Shown here: positions 45,296 through 54,218 of the stretch, piece after piece
How the letters are laid out: each line of letters opens with the position of its first letter
Position numbering within the stretch: the stretch's first letter is position 1
From: Gemmatimonadota bacterium
Lineage (GTDB): Bacteria; Gemmatimonadota; Gemmatimonadetes; Longimicrobiales; Gaopeijiaceae
NCBI GenBank assembly: GCA_028873815.1
Contig: JAPPNN010000011.1
Location: forward strand, 1-64,000
Reading direction: 5' to 3'
DNA: 64,000 nt
Position numbers and translations under genes: made by a program
Notes under the pieces: generated by a model
Told to the model about the DNA's origin: nothing
The model's input: the letters and a program-made list of their open reading frames with translations, nothing else
Databases searched by the model: none

Positions 45296-45966
45296 CGCCG
45301 CCCGCCGAAGCCTTCGCGTGGCGCCTGCGCGGCCACCTCTACCGCCGGATCCGGGACACCGGGACGGTGCCTTCCCGCGGCGAGCTTGCCGCTGACCTCG
45401 GTGCGGCCGGCGCCGAGATCGACCGGGCCCTTCGCTTCCTCGCCGACGCCTGCGTGCTGGCGCTGGACGACGACGGCGAAGTCTGGATGGCCCATCCCTT
45501 CTCGGCGGTGCCCACGCCGTACCGGGTGGAGACGTTGATCGGTGCGTACTGGGCGAACTGCGCCTGGGATGCGCTGGCGATTCCGGTGCTTTTCGGCACC
45601 GATGGCCGCACGCGCACCAGCTGCCCGCATTCGGGCACGCGTTTTGACCTGACCATGACGCGTGGCCGGGCCGGGCCAAGTGGGGCTGTCGTCCGCCTGG
45701 CCGTGCCCCTGCGCGACTTCTGGGACGACATCGGCTTCACCTGAAGCAACATCGTAGCCTTCCGGTCGGAGGGGGATGCCAGAGCGTGGGAGCGGGGGCG
45801 GGGCGGGGATCCCGGCGCCATCGTGCCGGTCGAGGTGCTGGGCGAGTTAAGCCGGGAGTGGTACGCGGGGCGGCTGGACGACGCATGGCGGCCGTATTCG
45901 GGCCAGACAAAGCAGGCGCTGCTAAGGGATGCGGGGTTGAGCGGGGAGTTCTGGGAGCTGGGGTGA
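45292..45966 (+). CDS. Predicted selenoprotein 2: MerB-like alkylmercury lyase with Sec
   Basis: Read through the TGA at 45742-45744 this is a 224-residue protein of the alkylmercury lyase family (MerB cleaves C-Hg bonds by protonolysis). HPFSAVPTPYRVE is the family opening; ANCAWDALAIP has Cys90 and Asp93, matching catalytic Cys96 and Asp99 of MerB; FWDDIGFT-U-SNIVAFRSE has Sec151 exactly where MerB has Cys159. Past the TGA the family C-terminus continues for 73 residues (EWYAGRLDDAWRPYSGQTKQ and the final GLSGEFWELG). Without read-through the protein loses a third of its length and one catalytic residue. A nonsense mutation is the alternative. Confidence 0.87.
45758..45773 (+). promoter_or_regulatory. 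Candidate bacterial SECIS of selenoprotein 2
   Basis: Hairpin CCUUCC-GGUC-GGAGGG: six pairs (one G-U) and a GGUC loop, the same four bases as in the E. coli fdhF SECIS loop. The loop starts 19 bases after the UGA. Confidence 0.82.
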
Positions 45967-46177
45967 TTGCGGGGTCGCGATCGCATCAGTCCAGTAAGGA
46001 CGAGACGACCGCGCGCAACCAGCGTCAGCCCCCTGACCCCCGCACGCGTCCTCTTTGGCGCGAAACGACATCGGCGAGCCGGGGTTCCGGTTCGGCGGTG
46101 ATTGCGGGGACGCGCAGCCGGAAGCATCCTGCTAGCTGCCGTACCAACTCACGCTACAACCGCCACCGAGGCCACGC

Positions 46178-49100
46178 ATGAGCCGTTTCACCGCCGCCGC
46201 TACCGCCGTCTTCCGCAGGCTGCCCGCAACCCTGTCCGGGACGATGCGCGCCCGGGCCAATCCCGCGTCCCACACCGCCGCCCTCCTCCCCTCAACCAAA
46301 GTTGCCACACTGGCACTGGTCGCCCTCTGCACCCCCCTCCACGCCCAGTCCCCCACCATCGACGAGGCCCTCCTCTCCGCCCTCGAACTCCGGGGCATCG
46401 GCCCGGCCTTCATGTCCGGCCGGATCGCGGACGTGGCGGTCGACCCGACCAACCGGAGCGTCTGGTACGTCGCCACCTCCTCGTCGAACGTCTGGAAGAC
46501 CGAGAACCGCGGCACCACCTGGACGCCCATCTTCGACGAATACCCTGCGTACTCCACCGGCTCGATCGCCATCGACCCCACCGACTCCAACGTGATCTGG
46601 CTGGGGACCGGCGAGAACACGAGCCAGCGGAGCGTCGGCTGGGGCGACGGCGTGTACAAGAGCCTGGACGGCGGGCGGAGCTGGACCAACACCGGCCTGC
46701 GCACCTCCGAGCACATCGGCCAGATCCTCATCGATCCGCGCGACCCTGACGTGGTTTACGCGGCGGCGATGGGCGGGCTGTGGGCGCCCGGCGGTGACCG
46801 CGGCCTCTACAAGACCACCGACGGCGGCGCCAGCTGGACCCCGGTGCTCGAAATCAGCGAGAACACCGGCATCGCCGATGTGGCCATGGACCCGCGCGAC
46901 CCGGACGTTCTATATGCGGTCGCCTTCCAGCGCCGCCGCCACGTCGGCGTGCTGGTCGCCGGCGGCCCCGAGTCCGGCGTCTGGAAGAGCACCGACGGCG
47001 GCGAAACCTGGCGCGACATCACGAGCGGGCTGCCTCCCGGCGACCTCGGCCGCATCGCCCTGGCGGTCTCCCCGATCGACCCCGACGTGCTCTACGCAAA
47101 TGCCGCCGCCACCGAGGACAACAGCGGCTTCTACCGCTCGCCCGACCGGGGCGAGACGTGGGTGCGCATGTCCGACTACATCGTCGTCGACCCGCAGTAC
47201 TACGGCGAACTCTACCCGGATCCGCACCGCATGGACCGGGTGTACGCGGTCGACGTAATCATCCACGTCACCAACGACGGCGGGCGCACCTTCGACCAGG
47301 TCAACACGCGCTTCAAGCACGTCGACAACCACGAGATCGTCTTCGACCCGGACGACCCCGACTACATGCTCGTCGGCAGCGACGGCGGCCTCTACGAGAC
47401 CTTCGACGGCACCCGCACCTGGCGCTACGTCTCCGGCAACATGCCGCTGATGCAGTTCTACCGCGTCGGCATCGACAACAAGTCGCCCTTCTACACGGTC
47501 TACGGCGGCACGCAGGACAACTCGTCCGTCGGCGGCCCGTCGCGCACCGACAACGTGCACGGGATCCGCAACAGCGACTGGTTCATCACGCACGGCGGCG
47601 ACGGGTTCCAGGCGCGTATCGACCCCGACGACCCGAACATTGTCTACACGCAGTCCCAGTACGCGGGCATCGTCCGCTACGACCGGGCCAGCGGCGAGGA
47701 GCTCGACATCCAGCCGCAGCCCGAGGCGGGGGAGGGGGCGCTCCGCTGGCACTGGGACTCGCCGCTGATCATCAGCCCGCACAACTCGCACCGCATCTAC
47801 TTCGCGGCCCAGAAGCTCTTCCGCTCCGACGACCGCGCCGAGACTTGGACAGCCGTCAGCGGGGATCTCAGCCGCGGGCTGGACCGCAACCAGCGTCCGG
47901 TGATGGGCCGGATCTGGCCGCCCGAGGCCGTCTGGAAGAACGTCTTCACTTCCCCCTACGGGACGATCGTGGCGCTCGACGAGTCGCCTCTGGTCGAAGG
48001 GCTGCTGTATGTAGGGACGGATGATGGACTCGTGCAGGTCAGCGAGGACGGCGGTGGCAGTTGGCGCCGGCACGAGACGTTCCCGGCGGTGCCTGCGATG
48101 GCCTACGTGGCCGACGTGGTGGCGTCCCGGCACATGGGCGACCGGGTCTACGCCGTCTTCAACAACCACAAGGAGGGCGACTTCGCGCCGTACGTCGTGC
48201 GGAGCGACGACCGGGGCGCGAGCTGGACGAACATCACCGGGGACGTCCCCAACGGGCAGTCGAGCTGGACGCTCATGGAGGACCACGTCGACCCGGACCT
48301 GCTCTTCCTGGGCACCGAGTTCGGGCTCTTCGTGACGCGGGACAGGGGTGGGTCGTGGGTGCGCCTGCGCGGCGGACTGCCGACGATCGCGGTGCGCGAC
48401 CTGGAGATCCAGCGCCGCGAGGACGACCTGGTGCTCGCGACGTTCGGGCGCGGGTTCTACATCCTGGACGACTACTCCCCGCTCAGGGAGATGGACGAGG
48501 CGGTGGCGGGGGCGGGTGCGGTTGCGACGGGCGAGGCGGGCGCGGTCGGCGACGCGGGTGCGGCCGGCACGGCGACCCCGGCCCACCTCTTCCCCGTGAA
48601 GGACCCGTGGGCGTACATCCCGGCGCGCCCGCTGGGCGGGCAGGAGAAGGGGACTTTCGGCGACTCCTTCTTCACGGCGCCCAACCCGCCCTTCGGCGCG
48701 GTCTTCACGTACTACCTGCGCGAAAGCCACGAGTCGCTGAGGGAGCGTCGGCAGCGGCTGGAGCGGGAGACCCTGGCGCGGGGCGAGGACATCGCCTACC
48801 CCGACCAGGCCACGCTGACCGCCGAAGACATGGAGCGGCCTCCCGAAGTGTTCGTGGTGGTATCCGACGCGGCCGGCGATGTGGTGCGGCGTGTCCCCGC
48901 TCCGAGAAGGGCGGGGCTGCACCGTATTGCGTGGGATCTGCGGTACGCGTCGTTGCAACCGCCGTCGCCCGGTGGCGGCGAAGCGGACGGCCCCATGGTG
49001 GCCCCCGGCGAGTTCTCCGCGCGGGTCGTTCTGGCAACCGGCGACGGCTACCAGGATCTCACAGCCCCGCAGTCCTTCACCGTCAAGCCGCTCGGCACGG

Positions 49101-49597
49101 CCACCCTCGCCGCTGCCGACCGGGATGCGCTGCTGGCCTTCCAGCGCGAAGTCGCCGAGTTGCAGCGGGCCGCGGTCGCGGTGGACCGTGCGGCGCGGGA
49201 AACCTCGGAACGGCTGGCACTGCTGCGCCGTGCGGTACGCGCCGCCCCCGACGTGGACGCGGCACCCTACGAGACGCGTATCACCGCCTTCGAGGCGCGC
49301 CTCTTCGAGATCCGGCGCGTGCTGTCGCGAGACCGCACCGCCCTCGACCGGGCGGAATTCGCGCCGCCGTCGGTCATGCAGCGCGTCTCGCGCATCGTGG
49401 GCGCGCAGTTCAGGGCGACGTCCGCGCCCACGACCACTCAGCGCGACAGCTACGCGGTCGCGTCGGCGCAGCTGGCCGAGATGTCGGAAGCGCTGAGGGC
49501 GCTGGTGGAAGCGGACCTGGGCGCACTGGAGGCGGAACTCGGGGCCGCGGGCGTGCCGTGGACGCCAGGGCGGCCGATCCCGAGGTGGCTGCGGTGA
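46178..49597 (+). CDS. Secreted BNR/VPS10-type sortilin-like propeller protein
   Basis: A 1139-residue exported protein. A signal is present near residues 40-60 (ATLALVALCTPLHAQ), so the start may be ATG 46244 instead. Residues about 65-770 hold many BNR/Asp-box blades (SxDGGxxW: KSLDGGRSWT, KSTDGGETWRD, SPDRGETWV, SDDRGASWT) of the VPS10/sortilin-like fold, common in Gemmatimonadota. About 830-970 is an Ig/FlgD-like region, followed by a helical tail (about 985-1100). Such proteins are often called glycosyl hydrolases, but no catalytic pair is evident. It overlaps the next propeller gene by GTGA. Confidence 0.85.
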   Translation: MSRFTAAATAVFRRLPATLSGTMRARANPASHTAALLPSTKVATLALVALCTPLHAQSPTIDEALLSALELRGIGPAFMSGRIADVAVDPTNRSVWYVATSSSNVWKTENRGTTWTPIFDEYPAYSTGSIAIDPTDSNVIWLGTGENTSQRSVGWGDGVYKSLDGGRSWTNTGLRTSEHIGQILIDPRDPDVVYAAAMGGLWAPGGDRGLYKTTDGGASWTPVLEISENTGIADVAMDPRDPDVLYAVAFQRRRHVGVLVAGGPESGVWKSTDGGETWRDITSGLPPGDLGRIALAVSPIDPDVLYANAAATEDNSGFYRSPDRGETWVRMSDYIVVDPQYYGELYPDPHRMDRVYAVDVIIHVTNDGGRTFDQVNTRFKHVDNHEIVFDPDDPDYMLVGSDGGLYETFDGTRTWRYVSGNMPLMQFYRVGIDNKSPFYTVYGGTQDNSSVGGPSRTDNVHGIRNSDWFITHGGDGFQARIDPDDPNIVYTQSQYAGIVRYDRASGEELDIQPQPEAGEGALRWHWDSPLIISPHNSHRIYFAAQKLFRSDDRAETWTAVSGDLSRGLDRNQRPVMGRIWPPEAVWKNVFTSPYGTIVALDESPLVEGLLYVGTDDGLVQVSEDGGGSWRRHETFPAVPAMAYVADVVASRHMGDRVYAVFNNHKEGDFAPYVVRSDDRGASWTNITGDVPNGQSSWTLMEDHVDPDLLFLGTEFGLFVTRDRGGSWVRLRGGLPTIAVRDLEIQRREDDLVLATFGRGFYILDDYSPLREMDEAVAGAGAVATGEAGAVGDAGAAGTATPAHLFPVKDPWAYIPARPLGGQEKGTFGDSFFTAPNPPFGAVFTYYLRESHESLRERRQRLERETLARGEDIAYPDQATLTAEDMERPPEVFVVVSDAAGDVVRRVPAPRRAGLHRIAWDLRYASLQPPSPGGGEADGPMVAPGEFSARVVLATGDGYQDLTAPQSFTVKPLGTATLAAADRDALLAFQREVAELQRAAVAVDRAARETSERLALLRRAVRAAPDVDAAPYETRITAFEARLFEIRRVLSRDRTALDRAEFAPPSVMQRVSRIVGAQFRATSAPTTTQRDSYAVASAQLAEMSEALRALVEADLGALEAELGAAGVPWTPGRPIPRWLR

Positions 49598-50748
49598 GGC
49601 CATTTCCTTCGAGGCCCGGCCGTGGCGTTCTGCCGTCTCTGGTGTTTGCTGCGGCCATGGCTCACGGGGACGGCACGTGGCGCCCACTCCTTGCCCAAAC
49701 CCGGGTAGTGGATCTCTCGGATAGCCCCATCGCCACCATCGTCCCCTCCGAGTACGATCGGGGATTTCTGGAACGCATCGGAAATGTCGTGGTCACGGAA
49801 CTCGGGATATGGCTGGCGGACTACGGGCAGACCAAGGTCTTGAGGTTTGACGATCAGGGGAATCTGATGGCTGAATACGGTCGAGGCGGCGGTGGGCCCG
49901 GCGAGTTCGCGTCTGTCGGGAGGTTCCGAGTCGATTCAATCCTCACCGTGAACGACCCCCGCCAGGGTCGCGAAGTCCGTTTTGGTCTGGACGGCACCCA
50001 TCTGGAGACCCGCCAGAGCTTGCGTTTCAGGGACGGGACAGGACGCGAACGGCCGGTGAGGGGTTCCGCTCAACTCCGCAACGGAGTGCATGTTCTCCAC
50101 AGCGAGCCCGGATTCACCTGGCCCAGTGTCCAGAACAGTGAACCCTTCCAGAGAGTGGTCCTCGCCTACCCGGGGGTCGAACGCCTCGACACACTGTTGA
50201 GCTATCACTGGGGAGTCGCCGGATGGGGCACCGAGAGAAGGGCGGGTCTGCTCCGCACACCATTCGGAAACGGTGGTGCCTGGGAGCTTCTGGGTGACAC
50301 CGCAATCGTTCTGGCCGATGGCGTTGCCGGCACCTTGACGTTCGTCAGGCCAATGGGCGACTCGTTCGAAGCTGACACCATCGATCTGGAACTGGCTGGC
50401 CGCCCGATCAGTTCGCGAGACCTCGACCGCGCGAGGGCGGAAGACGATCTGCCCCGCGGGGCCGAACTCTTCGATGTCCCCGAGTATTGGTCGGTTGCAA
50501 CCAGACTGATCTTGGGCCAGGACGGCCAATACTGGCTTCGCCAGGCGGTCGAGGGTGACCAGGAGCACTGGATCGTCGTTGTGCTGGGCACGGGGGAGAA
50601 ATGGCGCATTGTTCTCCCCGAGCGGTTCCGGCTCAACGACGTTTGGGGTGGCTTGCTGTACGGAGTCGCCACGGATGAGCTGGATGTCCCGAGCGTGGGG
50701 GCGCTGGTGAACCCCGTCGGCACAAACCCGACTCCGGAGCCTGCATGA
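49594..50748 (+). CDS. Exported 6-bladed beta-propeller protein
   Basis: A 384-residue protein with a signal peptide (GVLPSLVFAAAMAHG) and propeller blades such as TELGIWLADYGQTKVLRFDDQGNLMAEYGRGGGGPGEF and a QGREVRFGLDG blade. It belongs to the same class as the two tandem lipoproteins downstream but is not a close copy. Start GTG 49594 overlaps the VPS10-like stop; the longer frame upstream is a shadow of that gene. Confidence 0.78.
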   Translation: MRPFPSRPGRGVLPSLVFAAAMAHGDGTWRPLLAQTRVVDLSDSPIATIVPSEYDRGFLERIGNVVVTELGIWLADYGQTKVLRFDDQGNLMAEYGRGGGGPGEFASVGRFRVDSILTVNDPRQGREVRFGLDGTHLETRQSLRFRDGTGRERPVRGSAQLRNGVHVLHSEPGFTWPSVQNSEPFQRVVLAYPGVERLDTLLSYHWGVAGWGTERRAGLLRTPFGNGGAWELLGDTAIVLADGVAGTLTFVRPMGDSFEADTIDLELAGRPISSRDLDRARAEDDLPRGAELFDVPEYWSVATRLILGQDGQYWLRQAVEGDQEHWIVVVLGTGEKWRIVLPERFRLNDVWGGLLYGVATDELDVPSVGALVNPVGTNPTPEPA

Positions 50749-52031
50749 GCAACGCGCGCTGCGCTTGGTCCACCCGGGTCGTGGCCACCACGATCCTCCT
50801 CACGGCCGCCGCCTGCGATCCCGCCGAAATACATACTTTACATACTTTAGACACCGACTCCACCGGAGTCCCCGTCGTCACCGCCGTCGCCCCTCTCTGG
50901 CAACCGGGCAACGCCTGGACGGTCGACGCGGAGCCGCTCGTCGAGATCGGGACCGTTTCCGGCGCCCTCGAGTACCAGTTCGGCGATGTCGCGGCCGCGG
51001 TGCGTTTGAGCAACGGCGACATCGTGGTCGCGGACCGGGGCGCCTCGGAACTGCGGAGCTACGACGCCGCGGGCAGGTTCCAATGGCGCGCGGGGAGATT
51101 CGGACAGGGGCCCGGCGAGTTCGAGAGCCTGGACTTTCTCGGGACCATCGCCGGCGATTCGCTGGTGACCTACGACGAGTGGCTGTTGCGCGTACAACTC
51201 TTCGACCCGGACGGGCGGATGGCGCGGAGCTTCGACCTGCGGCCGCAACGATTCGATTCCGACCGCGCTGAAAGCATGTCTTCCCCGGAAGACGTATCGG
51301 TTCCCGACAAGGCGGTGGGCATTGTGGGGCGCCAACTGATCGTTCGGTTCTTCGAGGTGGGAGACCGGAGGACTAGCGGAGTCGTGCGGCAAGGGGACGA
51401 CCGGGTGGTGGCCGTCGCACTGGGAGACGGCTCCGCCGCGGGCCTGATCGTGGTCGGCGGCGAGGAATCCCTGTTGCGCGGCGGTCGCTCGCAAGGCTTG
51501 TACGCCTTCGGGAACATGCCCGAATTCGGAGCCGCGGCGGACCGGGTCGCCGTCATTGACACAGAAGCGTACGTGGTCCGCGTACTCTCCCCGGCCGACG
51601 CGACCATCGAGCGGATCGTGCGGCGCGATGTCGAGCCGCGGGAGACGACCGACGCCCTCTTCGAGGAGCATCTGGCCGGAATCCTCGACCTGATCGGCAG
51701 CGTGCCCCCCGAGGAGGTCGATCGCGTTGAGCGGATGTGGCGCGGCTACCCCAGGGCCCCTGTGCTCCCTGTCCTGCGCGCCGTCCACGTCGACACCACC
51801 GGGCACCTCTGGCTGCAGCCCTACTACGTGGCGGGTGCACAACCCCCGCCCTTCGAGATCCATGCCCCCGACGGCACGTGGCTGGGCAGTGTCTCCGTGC
51901 CGCCCGGGCGCCGGCGGGCCTTCATCCAATACCAGGCCCCCTACATGGAGATCGGGGAGGACTACATCCTGGGCGTCTGGACGGACGAACTGGACGTGCA
52001 GTACGTGCGGATGTACCGGATCAACAAGTAG
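50745..52031 (+). CDS. 6-bladed beta-propeller lipoprotein, tandem copy A
   Basis: A 428-residue lipoprotein: signal ending TAAAC, then CDPAEIHTLHTLDTDS, a stretch coded by AT-rich DNA. The propeller has DIVVADRGASELRSYDAAGRFQWRAGRFGQGPGEFESLDF and a C-terminal QYQAPYMEIGEDYILGVWTDELDVQYVRMYRINK. It overlaps the preceding propeller gene by ATGA. Copy B follows and is about four-fifths identical by eye. Confidence 0.82.
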   Translation: MSNARCAWSTRVVATTILLTAAACDPAEIHTLHTLDTDSTGVPVVTAVAPLWQPGNAWTVDAEPLVEIGTVSGALEYQFGDVAAAVRLSNGDIVVADRGASELRSYDAAGRFQWRAGRFGQGPGEFESLDFLGTIAGDSLVTYDEWLLRVQLFDPDGRMARSFDLRPQRFDSDRAESMSSPEDVSVPDKAVGIVGRQLIVRFFEVGDRRTSGVVRQGDDRVVAVALGDGSAAGLIVVGGEESLLRGGRSQGLYAFGNMPEFGAAADRVAVIDTEAYVVRVLSPADATIERIVRRDVEPRETTDALFEEHLAGILDLIGSVPPEEVDRVERMWRGYPRAPVLPVLRAVHVDTTGHLWLQPYYVAGAQPPPFEIHAPDGTWLGSVSVPPGRRRAFIQYQAPYMEIGEDYILGVWTDELDVQYVRMYRINK

Positions 52032-52038
52032 CTGGCCA

Positions 52039-53322
52039 ATGCCCGATCCCGGACGAGCACTCGTGGCGTTATTCCCTCTGGCAGGCCTGCTCGCCACCGC
52101 CGCCTGCGACTCCGCCGAAATACATATTTTACACACTTTACACACTGACTCTGCCGGGATCCCCATCGCCACCGCCGTCGAGCCGCTATGGGGTCCGGAC
52201 GAGGGCTGGACGATCGAAGCGGAGCCCCTCGTCGAGATCGGGACGGTCACTGGCGCGCTCGAGTACCAGTTCAGCGAAGTCGTGGCCGCGGTGCGTCTGA
52301 GCAACGGCGACATCGTGGTCGCGGACCGCGGCGCCTCGGAACTGCGGAGCTACGACGCAACGGGGACCTTCCAATGGCGCGCGGGAAGGTTTGGACAGGG
52401 CCCCGGCGAGTTCGAGAGCCTGGACTTCGTCGGAAGCACGACTGGCGATTCGCTGGTGACCTACGACGAGGCGCTGATGCGCGTGCAGCTATTCGATGCC
52501 GGGGGACAGGTGTCGCGGAGCTTCGACGTCCATCCCCAGCGATTCGATTCCGGTCGCGCAGGCGACATGTCATCCCCGGAAGACCTGTCGTTTCCCGACA
52601 AGGCAGTGGGCATTGTTGAGCGCTACCTGATCGTTCGGTTCCTTGAGCTGAGAGGCCGGAGGACAAGCGGAGTCGTGCGGCAGTGGGACGACCGTGTGGT
52701 GGCAGTTGCACTGGGAACCGGCTCCGCCACGGGCCTCATCGTGGTCGGTGGCGAGGAAACCGTATTGCGCGGCGGCCGCTCGCAAGGCCGCTACGCCTTC
52801 GGCAACTACGCCGAATTCGGAGCCGCGGCCGATCGTGTCGGCGTCATCGATACAGAGGCCTACTCGGTCCGCGTGCTTTCCCCGGTGGACGGCACCATCC
52901 AGCGGATTGTCCGGCGCGACCTGGCACCGCGCGAAGTGACGGACGCTCTCTTCGAAGAGCACCTGGCCGGAATCATGGACATGATCGGCGACGTTCCACG
53001 CGAGGAGGTCGATCGCGTTGAACGGATGTGGCGGGACTTCCCCAGGGCCCCCGTGCTCCCCGTCCTGCGCTCCATCCACGTCGACGCCACAGGACACCTC
53101 TGGCTACAGCCCTACTACGTGGCCGGTGCCGAGCCCCCGCCCTTCGAGATCCACGCACCCGACGGCTCCTGGCTGGGCAGCGTCGCCGTGCCACCCGGGC
53201 TCGAGCGCGCGTTCATCCAGTACCAGGCGCCCTACATGGAAATCGGCGATGACTACATACTGGGCGTCTGGACGGACGATCTGGACGTGCAGTACGTGCG
53301 GATGTACCGGATCAACAAGTAG
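52039..53322 (+). CDS. 6-bladed beta-propeller lipoprotein, tandem copy B
   Basis: A 427-residue paralogue of copy A, eight bases downstream. Signal ends ATAAC; CDSAEIHILHTLHTDS follows, with the same AT-rich coding stretch (TTTTACACACTTTACACAC). The blades, DxVVADRGASELRSYDATG, GRFGQGPGEFES and the YVRMYRINK end are shared. Silent and conservative changes dominate, so both copies look functional. A role in binding a diffusible ligand or surface display is a guess. Confidence 0.82.
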   Translation: MPDPGRALVALFPLAGLLATAACDSAEIHILHTLHTDSAGIPIATAVEPLWGPDEGWTIEAEPLVEIGTVTGALEYQFSEVVAAVRLSNGDIVVADRGASELRSYDATGTFQWRAGRFGQGPGEFESLDFVGSTTGDSLVTYDEALMRVQLFDAGGQVSRSFDVHPQRFDSGRAGDMSSPEDLSFPDKAVGIVERYLIVRFLELRGRRTSGVVRQWDDRVVAVALGTGSATGLIVVGGEETVLRGGRSQGRYAFGNYAEFGAAADRVGVIDTEAYSVRVLSPVDGTIQRIVRRDLAPREVTDALFEEHLAGIMDMIGDVPREEVDRVERMWRDFPRAPVLPVLRSIHVDATGHLWLQPYYVAGAEPPPFEIHAPDGSWLGSVAVPPGLERAFIQYQAPYMEIGDDYILGVWTDDLDVQYVRMYRINK

Positions 53323-53339
53323 CCGGGACCCCGGAAAAA

Positions 53340-53355
53340 CGTTTCAGCTGAAACG
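53340..53355. repeat. CGTTTC-AGCT-GAAACG palindrome
   Basis: A perfect 16-base palindrome between two convergent genes. It shares the core with 35080-35093 and the GTTTC-N4-GAAAC pattern with the repeats at 19.6 and 20.1 kb. It could also be a weak terminator, since it follows AAAAA. Confidence 0.65.
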
Positions 53356-53406
53356 CGTCGCGCCTGGTCTGCCGCGGCAGGGGGAGCCTGCGCCAGCCGG
53401 GCTGCT

Positions 53407-53979
53407 CTAGTTCGAGGGCGGGCCGGGCACCTCGGGCGGGCTCGGCACCTCGGGCGGGCTGGGCACTTCGTCGTCGAGCCTGAAGAGCTGGGCCCGGATT
53501 CTCCAGTCGCGGCCCTGGCGGATCAGGACCGTCATGTGGATCCCCCCGACCGTCCGCGATCTCCGCGCTTCGCGCATCTGGAAGGTCAGCAGGCCGGAGA
53601 TGAGTCCCATGCGTCCGCTCGCGTCGAAGTCGGTAAAGGCCGCCTGCACCTCGCCGGTTCTCTCGAGGAGCGTCACCAGCTTCTCGCGGATCGCCTCGCG
53701 CCCCTGAACCGGGGCATCGTTGGTGAAGATGAAGGAGGCGTCCTCGGTGTAGAGTTCCAGCAGGGCGTCAAGGTCGTCCGCCGCCCACGCCGCGCGCCAC
53801 TTGGAGAGGACCTCGTTGGTGTGCTCCAGGACGTCGGCGTAGAACTCGGCCCTGGCCGCGGCCGCCGAGAATCCGTCGCTGCCCGGCGCTCCCGGGTGGC
53901 GGCGTGTCTGCCCCTCGGCGTCCGCTGGAAGCAGGCTCGCCGACAGCACGAGGGCGATTGGCAACAGGCCACGCGTCAT
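53407..53979 (-). CDS. SgcJ/DUF4440-type NTF2-like secreted protein
   Basis: A 190-residue exported protein: signal MTRGLLPIALVLSASLLPAD, then an NTF2-like fold: WRAAWAADDLDALLELYTEDASFIFTNDAPVQGREAIREKLVTLL and a closing RQGRDWRIRAQLFRLDDE. The C-terminal tail is three EVPSPP/EVPGPP-type repeats. Catalysis is not indicated; such domains often sit near detoxifying or sensory genes. The ATG at 53979 is the only start that gives a signal. Confidence 0.77.
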   Translation of the reverse strand: MTRGLLPIALVLSASLLPADAEGQTRRHPGAPGSDGFSAAAARAEFYADVLEHTNEVLSKWRAAWAADDLDALLELYTEDASFIFTNDAPVQGREAIREKLVTLLERTGEVQAAFTDFDASGRMGLISGLLTFQMREARRSRTVGGIHMTVLIRQGRDWRIRAQLFRLDDEVPSPPEVPSPPEVPGPPSN

Positions 53980-54140
53980 ACTCTGTATCCCATCCTCGGG
54001 CCGTGGACACACATGTTGAGCCGGCGACGTCCGTGTGGAACCGGCAGCCGCACCATCTAGAATACGCGTTCCGCCACGTCTCGCCAACTCGGCCGACCGG
54101 GGACCCATGGGCGGACCAGGCGCGCCAAGGTTGCAGAAAT

Positions 54141-54158
54141 ATTTAGGCTTGCCTAAAT
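54141..54158. promoter_or_regulatory. DtxR/IdeR-type iron box
   Basis: ATTTAGGC-TT-GCCTAAAT, a perfect 18-base palindrome of the DtxR/IdeR/MntR operator kind, 60 bases upstream of the DtxR-FeoA gene. It suggests iron- (or manganese-) dependent repression of this gene and feoB, and autoregulation. Confidence 0.8.
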
Positions 54159-54218
54159 TCGAGGCGATTCCTTACCACAACACTACGTCCAGCCGACCGC
54201 CCGGTCCCCAGAGTCCCC

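Noticed and set aside
45967..46177. Repeated GGTGATTGCGGGG segments between the MerB-like and VPS10-like genes
   Set aside because: Only two short copies, no symmetry and no gene; nothing more to support.
48061..49593. Long frame upstream of the propeller gene at 49594
   Set aside because: It is the shadow of the VPS10-like gene; the real start overlaps that stop by GTGA.
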